Positions 54,591 to 64,000 of a stretch of DNA of 64,000 bases are shown piece after piece. Origin of the DNA: Rhipidocladum racemiflorum. Taxonomy: Eukaryota > Streptophyta > Magnoliopsida > Poales > Poaceae. The stretch's first letter is position 1. The number at the start of each line of letters is the position of its first letter. The translations under genes were made by a program, and so were the position numbers. The stretch is from positions 41,022,276 through 41,086,275 of the forward strand of contig CM070569.1 of assembly GCA_036346355.1 (NCBI GenBank), read 5' to 3'. The notes beneath the pieces were generated by a model. The model searched no databases, was not told the DNA's origin, and worked only from the letters and a program-made list of their open reading frames with translations.

Positions 54591-56000
54591 TTGTTGTATC
54601 TCTTTTCTCTCTTTGATAGCCAAGCCCCAAGTGCTGAGTCAATCTTGGCCATTCAGTGAACGTCGTCATCATCTTCTTCATCTCCAGTAGGCTACTGATT
54701 GAAACATGACTGATGCCCAAGCAATTGCTGAACTAAACTCTGAATTGTTATCAACCACACCAATGCCCGATTGACCTGATCACGAAGATCAATTCCTGCA
54801 AGCAGCCAAAAACAAGCAAGAACAAAGCAAAAGCAATTTGAAATTATAAATATGGATTAAGGACAAACGTTGGGGTTCCGATAGCAGTCTTTACGGTTGG
54901 TCTAGCTGACTTAATTAAAGAACACACAGAAGTTTCGCATGGAAAACTATTTTAACAAAACCCGCAATACAATGACACAATACCTACGTATTTATAGTAG
55001 TTACAAATGGACACCTCTAAACTTACAACTAAAGAGATACGTTGCTATCCCAACATGACCCTTAGACGTAGGATTCAAGGACTTTATCTAAGGAAATAAA
55101 TCATAACAGAAATGGAAAACAAATCCTATTCGGTTGAAGAAATTTGCTACCAACCCAACATACTTTCCAACGTAAGACTATCTGAACTAATTACGGCAAA
55201 TTACATAACAGCATTCGATATTCTGTTCACGAATATTCTTGGTCGCAGAAACTTCCTCAAGTAGTCGCAGATATTGTCTGGCAGTGATCGCGGTCGTTGT
55301 TGTCTGATGTTGGTCATGATCATAGACTGGTCGGCATTGGTCACAGACTGGTCGGCCTGGGCCGTTGAATGGTCAACGTGGGTCGTGAACTATTCGGCGT
55401 GGGTCACTGACTAGTCGGAGATGGATGTGGATGGTTACTGGTCGGCGATGCCCGTTTCATTCCTTCCCTTGGTTTCTACGTAGAATAACATCTCATGAAT
55501 TAGGTAGCAATCCATCCTCATTAGGAAAATTATGAACTCCGAGAAACGAGCTCACCTGATAATTCAACTGTCGTGCACGTGCCCTCGTTATAGGTTCATG
55601 CGTAGAATCTTGTGTAGAAGTGTTATGCATATCCAAGGAAGTGATGCACTCATCAGTGCCTCCGCCATAGCTCACGATCGCTGCTGTTCTCAAGTATGTG
55701 TCCAACGACAAAACCACCACCATTCGTTTCCACTCCTTCCTCTAGTTCCATTTTTATGGTTGTTGCGCCTCCTTAGCCTCTGGTCGCCGTAGTGTCACTA
55801 ACAGAAGGTTGCACGGCCCTGCTATGTTTCTCAATGAGGGAGAGAAGCACAAAGCACTGAAATGTGTGGCTCACCTTCATTTTTATATTAAAAACCAAAA
55901 ATAAATAATATTTCAATGACACGTGAGTGCAACCTACCCTGTGAACCATATGTAGACTTGGTCCACTATGGACATACAAGTCCCACCTTGTTTGGGCTAG
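54591..56000. other. non-coding stretch with a tandem GGTC-GACTGGTCGG repeat
   Basis: From 55310 to 55455 a unit like GGTCATAGACTGGTCGGC plus ATTGGTCAC recurs about six times with variation. 54720-55300 looks like LTR-derived DNA in minus orientation. Short open frames show no recognisable domains. Confidence 0.35.
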
Positions 56001-58068
56001 CTCGGATCCAACGTGGCGTGTCATATGGATCAAACTCGGTCAAAACCGTCTTTTGCTAGCAGGAGGGATGAGTTTTTAACAGTTTTAAGAGTTAAAAGAT
56101 GTATTTTACCCACTGGACATCATCATCATTATTATTATTTTGCAAGAGGAACGAACAAACAGAAAAGATCATTGACTTGTCAGTGCTTTGTTCTTTCTTT
56201 CTAATTCATGTGCGTGCGTCTTAGCCGAAAAAGCGTATGCCGGCGCTCATCCCCGGTACCTGTAACCACGAGTCACGAGACCAGCGAAGCTTCTACCCCG
56301 ACACTTGGTTGAATCATCAAAAAGCTCAGGTACTTCCCGGGATGGTCCAACGGTGCGAGTGGGCCGTCCACTAATGGCCCAATATATAACCTAAATTCTA
56401 TGCCCGGCCCTAGCGATTATTCTTCTGTTACAAAAGCTTCATCCTTTTATAATTTTATATATAGATTTTTGAAACCAGGGGGGACACCCGACCTTCGATT
56501 TATTAGAAACCGATAAAAACAGAGTACTTCATTCTATTTATCTTTTCCACAGGAAACCATTATCTCTCTGTTTGTAATCATAGCGATCCCTGATGTAGAT
56601 TATGTATAGTATTATTGCTTTTTCTCCCAGTGCGACATGCGTTATTATGCCCTCAGATATCACTACAGGGATTAGGGAGCAATTGTAGTACGTCGTACTA
56701 CATAAGATTCGTCTGAAAGAGAAATATGGACCCTTACTGCGTTGATTCATGGCAACCATCCAACATCGCTAGAAAGTGCCGACACAAGTGTTGCCGAGCT
56801 CAAAGTTCTGAACTAACCGAAAAAAACTGACCTGGATATGCAAGGATCTGAACATGAAGTCGATTCACCCGGGTCTGAACATGCCACTAGCGTCTATATA
56901 TAGCTACAATCTAAAGGTTTTGATCTTTGCATGTACAGAAGTAACCTTCTCGATCCGATCTACAAGACTATATTCCGGCCTTTCATTGTGAATATACACA
57001 GCTAGGAAGCTCCCGTCACACTGAATACGGAGGTGCTTCTATGCATCACATTCTAATATCATTCTGCACATCATTTAGCCCACTTTATAAGCTGTGTGTA
57101 CATGTGTGTGTGAGAGGAGGAGCCTTCTTAGCAGCTAGCAGAGCTGAGGATGGTGGTCAGGCCCCAAGCATGCCCATGATCTGCTTAGCCTTTCTGAGCT
57201 TTATCTATCTGTAGGCTACTAGGCCGTCATAGTATATGGTGCTCCTGCACCATTCTCTCGCATGGTCGGGAGTTTGGCCAAAAGCCTGTGCGGTACAACC
57301 GGTGGAACAATACTCTGATGATTTGATCGTACGTACTTGTTTGTGCACTTGGATGTCAAAAGAAGGCGATCTGAACTTCTTTGTGACAGTCCTCTCATGG
57401 AGGTGGTCCGTACACATATAGTCTCATTTCTAGGTATAGGCAGTTAACTAATTAACTTAGGGCCGTCATAGTATATTTCTAGGTATAGGTGTCGGCAGGA
57501 TTAAAATCCCACTTCTGAAGAATCACATGTCACAAAGGTGCAGGATCTTGCATATTATACTGCATGGACTAGACCACAGAGATCCTAGCTTAGGTATGAT
57601 GCATGGTGTAATTTGAGATAAGTGGATGAGCTCACACTCTGGCACTAGGACAGCTCTCTCTTTGATCAGATGTATCTTATGCAGCTAGATTGCAATTAGT
57701 TTAGGTCCTTGGCCGGCCTACCAACTGAGATAGTGCAAGTGGGGGTAATGCTCACTTTGGGATAAATTATAGCAGATAGCAGTGCGATGATCTACCTTTT
57801 ACCCTCCGAGGAATCAGTAATGAGAATAGTGGGAGGCTGGGTGCAGACATAAGAAAGGGATGCATGCATGCTTTCGGATAGAGCGGAATGATTTCGTTAA
57901 AATATCGCGCAAAGAATGGCAACCTGCATACACTTGTCAATTTCATCACCGATCGACAACGATATTCCTGAAAACAAATGTAATATTGGACTGTCAATTG
58001 TTAGCCACTAACAAGTACTTTATCTTTACACAATCATGAGCTAAACGCCCTCGCAGAAAAAAAAAACA
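56001..58068. other. intergenic stretch, no gene recognised
   Basis: Mixed composition. GGCCGTCATAGTATAT occurs at 57222 and 57462, and TTCTAGGTATAGG at 57428 and 57477. Frames up to 76 codons have no features. Parts near 56220-56420 and 57100-57420 have the mixed composition of transcribed DNA, but I cannot support an exon. Confidence 0.3.
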
Positions 58069-58070
58069 TA

Positions 58071-58863
58071 CTCCCTCCGTTTCTTTTTATAAGGCGTATT
58101 TGGTTTCGTTAGAGCATCTCCAGCAGAGCCCCTAAACCAGCCCCTAAACCTTAAAATAGGGGGTGTAGTAAAAAAAACAGATCCAGCAGGGTCCCAACTC
58201 CAGCCCTTAAAATTAGAGGGTCCCTAAATTTGCCTCCTCAAATTCAGAGGCCCAACTCACTCTAAAATTATGATGCCCTTAAATTTGCCTTCTCAGCCCC
58301 AATTCCCAGGGACACAAGTACAACTCCTATTATTGAAGATATGAAAATACAAGAGAGGCTTCGAAAATTTTATAATGTTTTAAAAATTTTAAATTTAAAT
58401 TTGAAATATCATGTTTTTAAATTGTAAATGTTAATATGCTTATGTTTTATGTATTACAAATATTTTTGATTGAATTTTAGTGGTGTCAAATGAAGATTAT
58501 ACATAGCGGATATGTTAAAATAGGAGAAAAAGTAAAATAGGGACTGAGATTTAGGGGCTGTTGCTGGACTTATACTCTGAAAACAGGGTCCCAAAAAATA
58601 GAGGGAGTCCCTAAATCCAAAATAGGGACCCTGTTTTAGAGACCCTTGCTGGAGATGCTCTTAGGACAAAGCTTTGACCAACAATTACTCTATTAGCATA
58701 TAATTTTTATGACACAAAATTGATATTAGCATATTTGTATTCAAAAGTACTTATATATAATTATGATTTTGTATTGCATAAATGATATATTAATGAAGTA
58801 ATTGTTGGTCAAAGTCTTGTCCAAACGAAACCAAATACGCCTTATAAAAAGAAACGGAGGGAG
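58071..58863. mobile_element. Stowaway-like MITE split by a nested MITE
   Basis: The ends are near-perfect inverted repeats: CTCCCTCCGTTTCTTTTTAT plus AAGGCGTATTTGGTTTCGT on the left and its complement at 58825-58863 on the right. TA lies on both sides (58069-58070 and 58864-58865). Without the nested element it is about 241 bp. AAAGTCTTGTCC/GGACAAAGCTTTGACCA words also pair across the insertion. Confidence 0.92.
58112..58660. mobile_element. Tourist-like (PIF/Harbinger) MITE nested in the Stowaway-like element, 549 bp
   Basis: It starts GAGCATCTCCAGCAGAGCCCCTAAA and ends with the inverted TTTTAGAGACCCTTGCTGGAGATGCTC. It is flanked by a TTA duplication (58109-58111 and 58661-58663), the usual 3-bp target of this superfamily. 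Further internal inverted words (AGGGACTGAGATTTAGGGGCTG and GGGCCCTAAAT-like) support long complementary arms. No coding capacity. Confidence 0.92.
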
Positions 58864-58865
58864 TA

Positions 58866-59998
58866 TATATGTTGTCGTCACGAAATTCGTGATAGCAGCA
58901 TCTCATCTATGGATGGTGCTTTCTAGTTGTGTATGCAACATGTCAGATGACTTCCCAGTAAATCGGCAAAAATCGACGATAGATAAATTTGAACAGAAGC
59001 CAATCTTGAACGAAAATTCAATGCAAAGCAAGAACGAACAGGAACAAATAATGCGTCGATGCGAAGCAATATTGATTAAAGTTGAATTACGAATGTAAGA
59101 TTCTACTGGCTACGGTCTACTCCTAAATTACAAGAAAAATGGATGCAAACAGATAGTAAAGATTGGCGTGTGCGTATTTTTCTGTCAACCGGTACAAGGT
59201 ACTTATAGCCTAAAATAAGCGAATCAATCTTGGATCGTGATTAAATGTCCCTCTTTTTTGTATCAGCTCAACCTTTCCGGTCCTCGGATAGGGCTACTGT
59301 CCTGTCTTCAAATATAATTGCTTCTAATCTGTTGATGATTTCCTTCTTTGCAGTATCTTTCCTTAGTCGCATCTTGAAGACTTCCCAGTGTGGACGATGC
59401 GTAATTACGAGTCCTTGTAAATCTCGATCTTTTCTTATGTCAAATACCGAAAATATTTTTGCTGGCTATCTTGCCTGTCAAAATTTGAAAGGCAACACTG
59501 CGTGACAAGAAAGAATCATGAGTCCTTGTAAACCAAGAAGGCAACGCGTGTGGGTGCGTCTGGCGCCGGCGGCGGCGTCCGGCAGCAGGCGGAGTATGCC
59601 GCTTCGGCTGGGCCGTGTCGCCGTGCTTGGTCATCAGACACAGCGGACTGCGCGTGCCGGGCCTTTTGACGTGGGCGGCATCGACCAGGCCGACTAATCT
59701 TCCGGCCCATATGCAGATGCGCAGCAGGCCGGCGAAATGAGGCCCATATCAGGCAGCCGCCTGACGTGCGGCCGAGCAATGGCCCAAGAAGTCAACCTGT
59801 CCACGGCCTCGGCCCGGGATGCCCGAGCCCAGTGGCTTTCACTACCCAGACCCGAGGTTCCACCCGTCGACCTCAGGCGCCCGGAAGCCCCGCCGCGCCA
59901 GGGCGCCGTCGTCGGAGTAGCGAGTGGCACAACTTCATGGTTTGTCCCTGTGTCTCTCATCTCACGGCTTCTGTTTAAAACTGTATTGATGTTGGGAA
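58866..59998. other. intergenic stretch flanking the second CACTA element
   Basis: AT-rich to about 59500, then a GC-rich block (59530-59930) with overlapping open frames on both strands that are Ala/Arg/Pro-rich and show no domains. GAGTCCTTGTAAA occurs at 59409 and 59520. Confidence 0.3.
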
Positions 59999-60574
59999 CA
60001 CTACTACAGAACCGGTCATCACAAGCGGTTCGTAACCGCTTTCAGAAGCGGTTTTAGAACCGCTGGTAAGCAACCGGGAGTGATACCCTTCGGACAACCG
60101 CTTGTGGTAAGACACTACAAGCGGTTCGAAAGGCGTCCAGGAAGGCTCGGGGGAGCGCCACGTGGGAGATCTTCACAAGCGGTTTGTGTTATAAACCGCT
60201 TGTGAAGACTTCCTCTCCACAAGCGGTTCGTATTACAAACCGCCTGTGGAGGTGCTCTCTCCACAAGCGGTTGGAGATAATAACCGCTTGTGGAGAGGCA
60301 TTGTATATTATATATTCAATATATAATATGTTTTTGAGTAGGGTATCAATATGTATGGATTTTGACATTAAAAATACATAGAAATATTTGGTTTTTGTAT
60401 ACAATTAAATATATATTACTCATACGTACTCAATGAAATAATCACAGATCATTTACAGAAAAGTACGAACTTAATAGACTAAAAGATGGATAGGTTTGAT
60501 GGACACATGAAATAATGAACACTTTTACAAGTTTGAAAGAATAAAAGGATGAATCTCGAGCTGATTTAATTCTT

Positions 60575-63200
60575 GCGTGCATCGCTGTTTACGTCCTTGG
60601 TCGACGTTGATGTCAGATCACCTGTCCTTATAGAAGGACAATCTCTCCAACCCGGTGTGTGGAACTCGCCGTCAGGGGATACAATCTCGTCAACAATAAA
60701 GCCAATGAGTTGTTCTTGGAGTGCTTCAACCCGGTGCGGCGGGATCACATCTTGCACATCGATGTTAATGACAAAGAACGAAATTAATAAATCTCTGAGC
60801 ATGTAATTAAAGTGTAAGTATTAATTGATATGTGCACTCACCTCGTTGTCGCTTATGGGCACATCGCCGTGGGTAATATTTTGCATGTAGTGGCACACAT
60901 AATAGCCACATAAGTTGTTTCGGTATCTGTTTTAATACTCGAGTGCTTATTTGGACGGTGAATTCATTCTCGAATTGTCCTTGTTGCTTCTTGCGAAACC
61001 TTGCGAATGCCACGTGTGACGCGTTATTATGAATAGCAATTATCGGACTTGGAATTAGCAAGGTATTTCAATATAATAAGGAAACAATTGAATATATATT
61101 TGCTATAAACCTGTTTAGGACATCAATGATATCACGATATTGTTCCATCGGTCCCCTTTTGAGTCTTGAACAATGATCTTGCTACTATCAAGCTTGATGA
61201 CCAAAAGGATCGAATGATACCTGGTCATATATTGCGACATATATATAACTAGCTAGCAGTATTATCAATGCCTTGGAAAAGAAAAGTTTATTAATGCGTT
61301 ATGAGAACACGTAAATATACGTACATGAAGTTGAAGGGCAGAAGTATGTATGGTTTGTAGTGTTGTCCCATGAATGCATCTAGAACGTAATCCTCAAGAG
61401 CTTTAGCGTTGTATCGAAATACGATCTCATTGACAATTTCCGGGTCGAGGAAGCCCACGTTGAATATGTTCTGTTTTCTACATCGTTGTATCTCCATTCT
61501 ACGTAGAAATGGATAAGTTATTAGAGTTGCACTTCTATGGTACAAGGAAGTAAATGGTAAAGTTATGAGCTTGATACTTACAGGCACCAGCAGCTCATGA
61601 GAGACACGTTCATAGAGTCGCTATGGTAGATATTGTATATGTCTTCGAATTCGAGCCATATGGTGTTGTCCCCACGATAGAAATCTTCTTGTCTGACCCG
61701 AAGGGGGAACATTTTTCTTTGTTGAGCAGACTCTATCATGTACCATTCATGAAATTGTCGCATCTTGGTTGGCAGGTCCTTTATCTTATTTGGATCAATT
61801 AACTCCCGGCCAAGCTTATATTGCCATCTGACTTACGCCATTGGGAGAACATCGATCCTAGAGCACCAGCTACGGAAGTGAGTCCCGCCTCCTTCATAAA
61901 TCTCTCAAGGTTCTCTGATCTTGCCGCACTGATCTTGATCTCTCTTCGCTTTGCCGCCACCGCTCGACCCGTTTACTCTTCCGTGTAGCCTTTATTATTG
62001 TCGTTCATAGTTGGGCGGCACAGGAGTGGCATTGCACGACAGGTCAAGAAGTGTTCCATCACTTTTGGATCAACTTATGCGTTTGGGTCACCGACTTCTT
62101 TGGTGCGAAGTGTGCGACCACTTCTTTGGTGACGATCGCGTAATTCTCCTCGTCGGTCCTATCATATGCCCTCTTTGGAGGTTCCTTTACCCTTTTGACC
62201 GGATGGGTGTGCCTTCGTGGGAGCAGGTGGAGTAGTATGGCTCTTGAGCTTCTTCCTCGGAGGAGATGGTGGAGGTGTCGGTTGTCGTTGTGGAGGAGGC
62301 GTCTGTTGTTGTTGTGGAGGAGTCGGTTGTCGTTGTGGAGGAGGCGACGCTGAAGGAGGCGTCGGTTGTCGAGGAGGCGTGGGTTGTCGTTGTGGAGGAG
62401 GTGTCGGTTGTCGTTGTGGAGGAGACGAGCTTCCTCCAGCCGGCGGCTCCGGAGATGACGCCTCCACGCCATCTGGAAATATGATCAACCTTTTTCGCCA
62501 GAGGATGATATTGTGGATGGCCTGTCCAAGCTTGGTAACGTCGTCGCCTCCAAAGAATATCGAGTACTAGTTCTTCAAATCCGCTCGGCACCTCCTCCAT
62601 CGCGACCTTCGAGTAACCCATGGGTATTGTGTTGCGGTGGAAGGTCCGCCCGTGACACCGGCAATGCCATGCCGTAAGCCACCTGATGGAGAGGTTGCGG
62701 CGCATCGATGTGTAGCTCACACCGGCGGCGAACCCTTATGTCATCAACAGGATAATGGGCTTGCAAGTCTTCGTCCCCTTGAGGGGCCGGTGGGCCTTGC
62801 TCCGCCGCTCCGACGGGCTGATCATGGCGTTCGGTGATTGATTGGACCGCTGATCCTCGAAGTTACCGAGAGCTATCCGCACTTGTTGCGCAACTTGTTG
62901 CGCCACTAGATCTCAATGCTAGCCTGGTTGCTCTAAGCTCCGTTCCAATTGGCGCATTTTATTTGCTTCTCTTGTTTTGGTTCTCTGGCGGCTCACATGC
63001 GAAATCGTATCCTTCACTAAACCGTACTTCCATGGCGTCTTGCCAAAACCTCGTGTCCGTCCGGTGCTCGGGGGTTTGGAGGGCATGTGTTAGCTCATCG
63101 TTCTCCTGTCTACCACAAAAGAGCTCGACCGAGATCGCTCGACGGCTTGTACAATTCTTCGCCAACATCTTGTACATTTGGTAGCATCACCAAAGCGCCA
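60575..63200 (-). pseudogene. CACTA Transposase_24 / Ulp1-type gene, broken
   Basis: Read leftwards: a Transposase_24-like end at 63177-62959 (NDELTHALQTPEHR); then the segment GYSKVAMEEVPSGFEELVLDI (about 62640-62570); a Pro/Gln-rich linker with about eight PPPQRQPT units (62470-62250); the peptidase domain with WYMIESAQQRKMF and VRQEDFYRGDNTIWLEFED (61750-61640); and NVGFLDPEIVNEIVF (about 61460). The His is in YHSILLVI (about 61225) and the Asp in VQDSKG (about 61170). The Cys region reads LCGYYVCHYM in a shifted frame (about 60910), and the C-terminus is QLIGFIVDEIVSPDGEFH (about 60700-60650). Introns separate the blocks. At least two frameshifts and a W-to-S change next to the His indicate a pseudogene. 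Confidence 0.75.
62250..62470. repeat. GGAGGA/TTGTCGTTGTGGAGG minisatellite in the CACTA gene
   Basis: A 15- to 30-bp unit, GTTGTCGTTGTGGAGGAG, recurs about eight times and encodes the Pro/Gln-rich linker on the minus strand. Plus-strand frames here (Gly/Cys-rich or Val-rich) are shadows. Confidence 0.85.
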
Positions 63201-64000
63201 TCATCTGCAAGGCTCCCGTGACTCCATGAACCAATTGCGCAGCGCTCTTACGTAATATCCCGAGTATTTCTATACTCGAGTCATCAGACATTTGTACTCA
63301 AACACTGCTCAATAATACCTTTGTTCTTGTGTGTTTTACGTATTTTGAGCTGAGTAGACTCGACTGGGATCCAAAAGAACCCTTTAACTTAATTAAACTC
63401 ACTCAAAATCAAATCGAGTTCAATTGCGGTTCGTAATTGTCCTTTTGGACAAATTGGAAATTTAGGAAATTAAATGTCTAAAAGTCCTCAAAAACTATCC
63501 AAAATATCTTAGAAGTATTCAAAATCAGCTTTAGATGTTTGAATCTTCAAGTTTTGGCATTGGACCAAAATGCCCTCCATAAGTGCATAGTGCCCACATG
63601 TGTTTTAAGCCATCTCCAAGCCTCCAACCAGCCACTTCCTCATTTCCCCACCTCCCACATGTCTTGAGCAAGGAGAAGGAGAAAGAGAAGAAGAAGACAC
63701 CCAAATCCGCGGATTGGAGGCGATCCGACCGACGAAATCGATCCGGAGGCAGGAATCGGCGTCCTCATCGCGTTCCCCATCTTCTCAACCCCTTCAAGTG
63801 AGTATTCCATCGAGATTCATCGATGTCTCTTGGAGTTCCCGTGGTGCTTTTGCGATCTGACTTGATTTCTCGGCTCGGGGCGTCCCTCGTCGCGTAGCTA
63901 CGAAGTTTCCCTCCTCGTAGCTCCGCATTTCATCATGTCCTCAAACCCTAGCCTAGGTCAAAACTAGGTTCCATGTGTTAGACACGTCGCATGGCAATTG
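63201..64000 (+). repeat. probable LTR fragment running off the window
   Basis: AT-rich to 63600, then GA-rich and GC-rich (63660-63790), with TCAACCCCTTCAAGTGAGTATTCC (63785-63808). This layout, AT-rich then GC-rich, is the reverse of the long LTRs to the left, which suggests a plus-oriented LTR of a similar element. A 72-codon plus-strand frame at 63583-63801 is Lys/Arg/Pro-rich without a domain. Not certain. Confidence 0.3.

Larger units (their letters stand above)
59999..63200. mobile_element. second CACTA (En/Spm) element, left end and minus-strand gene
   Basis: The left terminus CACTACTACAGAACCGGTCATCACAAGCGG starts at 59999. Subterminal repeats (CACAAGCGGTT and AACCGCTTGTG, about twelve copies in both orientations) fill 60010-60297. 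The Transposase_24/Ulp1 gene follows on the minus strand. No TNP2 gene or right terminus is seen before the window ends, so it is incomplete or rearranged. Its terminus and subterminal motif differ from those of the element at 24-29 kb, so it belongs to another subfamily. Confidence 0.8.

Noticed and set aside
57100..57420. Possible microRNA precursor or small gene
   Set aside because: No match to any microRNA I can recall and no clear long hairpin by eye; the 61-codon frame has no features.
59516..60057. Ala/Pro/Arg-rich frames on both strands
   Set aside because: A GC-rich block with mirror frames; no domain and no splice support.

Overview
The window is nuclear DNA of a flowering plant, almost certainly a grass. 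The evidence is one GC-rich, four-exon YUCCA-type flavin monooxygenase gene embedded in a dense field of grass-type transposable elements: Tekay/Del-like chromoviruses with very long LTRs, Tat-like Ty3/gypsy pieces, CACTA elements of the Transposase_24/Ulp1 type, and MITEs with the CTCCCTCCGT and GAGCATCTCC ends. It is not prokaryotic: no operons, CRISPR arrays or rRNA were seen. I could not fix the species; Oryza or a relative is a guess.

Layout. 1-1.0 kb: a degenerate tRNA-like/SINE-like piece and a palindrome-rich repeat. 1.0-3.64 kb: a large foldback element whose arms are tandem arrays. 3.8-4.06 kb: a Stowaway-like MITE. 4.06-7.31 kb: AT-rich repeat and an LTR lying inside a decayed Ty3/gypsy integrase (7.32-8.28 kb). 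8.46-13.2 kb: LTR-type repeats, including a probable non-coding element (LTR to 11756, then a polypurine tract and an internal region without pol). 13.2-22.24 kb: a minus-strand Tekay/Del chromovirus with 3' LTR, pol with chromodomain, gag and an extra upstream ORF, broken by stops and frameshifts. 22.24-24.07 kb: the 5' part of a second, minus-strand gypsy element (gag start and one LTR). 24.1-29.06 kb: a plus-strand CACTA element with a TNP2-type fragment, a multi-exon Transposase_24/Ulp1 gene and a clear right terminus. 29-31 kb: non-coding.

31.05-33.96 kb is the only convincing host gene: a YUCCA indole-3-pyruvate monooxygenase on the minus strand, 437 codons over four exons with canonical splice sites. 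34-38.7 kb is AT-rich non-coding DNA. 38.7-42.07 kb is a solo LTR with a perfect 5-bp target duplication. 42.08-45.3 kb is another non-coding LTR-type repeat; 45.3-46.5 kb is an LTR plus the start of a gag; 46.6-47.7 kb is an inverted copy of the long-LTR family; 49.99-52.73 kb is a second solo LTR. 53.99-54.6 kb is a miniature LTR retrotransposon (TRIM-like). 58.07-58.86 kb is a Tourist-like MITE nested in a Stowaway-like MITE. 60.0-63.2 kb is a second CACTA element, with its Ulp1/Transposase_24 gene on the minus strand. The last 0.8 kb looks like part of another LTR.

Together this is a repeat-rich chromosome segment in which one auxin-biosynthesis gene is intact and essentially all transposon genes are decayed. 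Several premature stops in the chromovirus look like C-to-T changes, as expected for methylated, silenced DNA. I found no convincing unknown multi-gene system. The least explained structures are the tandem-array foldback (1.0-3.64 kb), the palindromic repeats near 0.63-0.76 and 52.9-53.3 kb, and the miniature LTR element.
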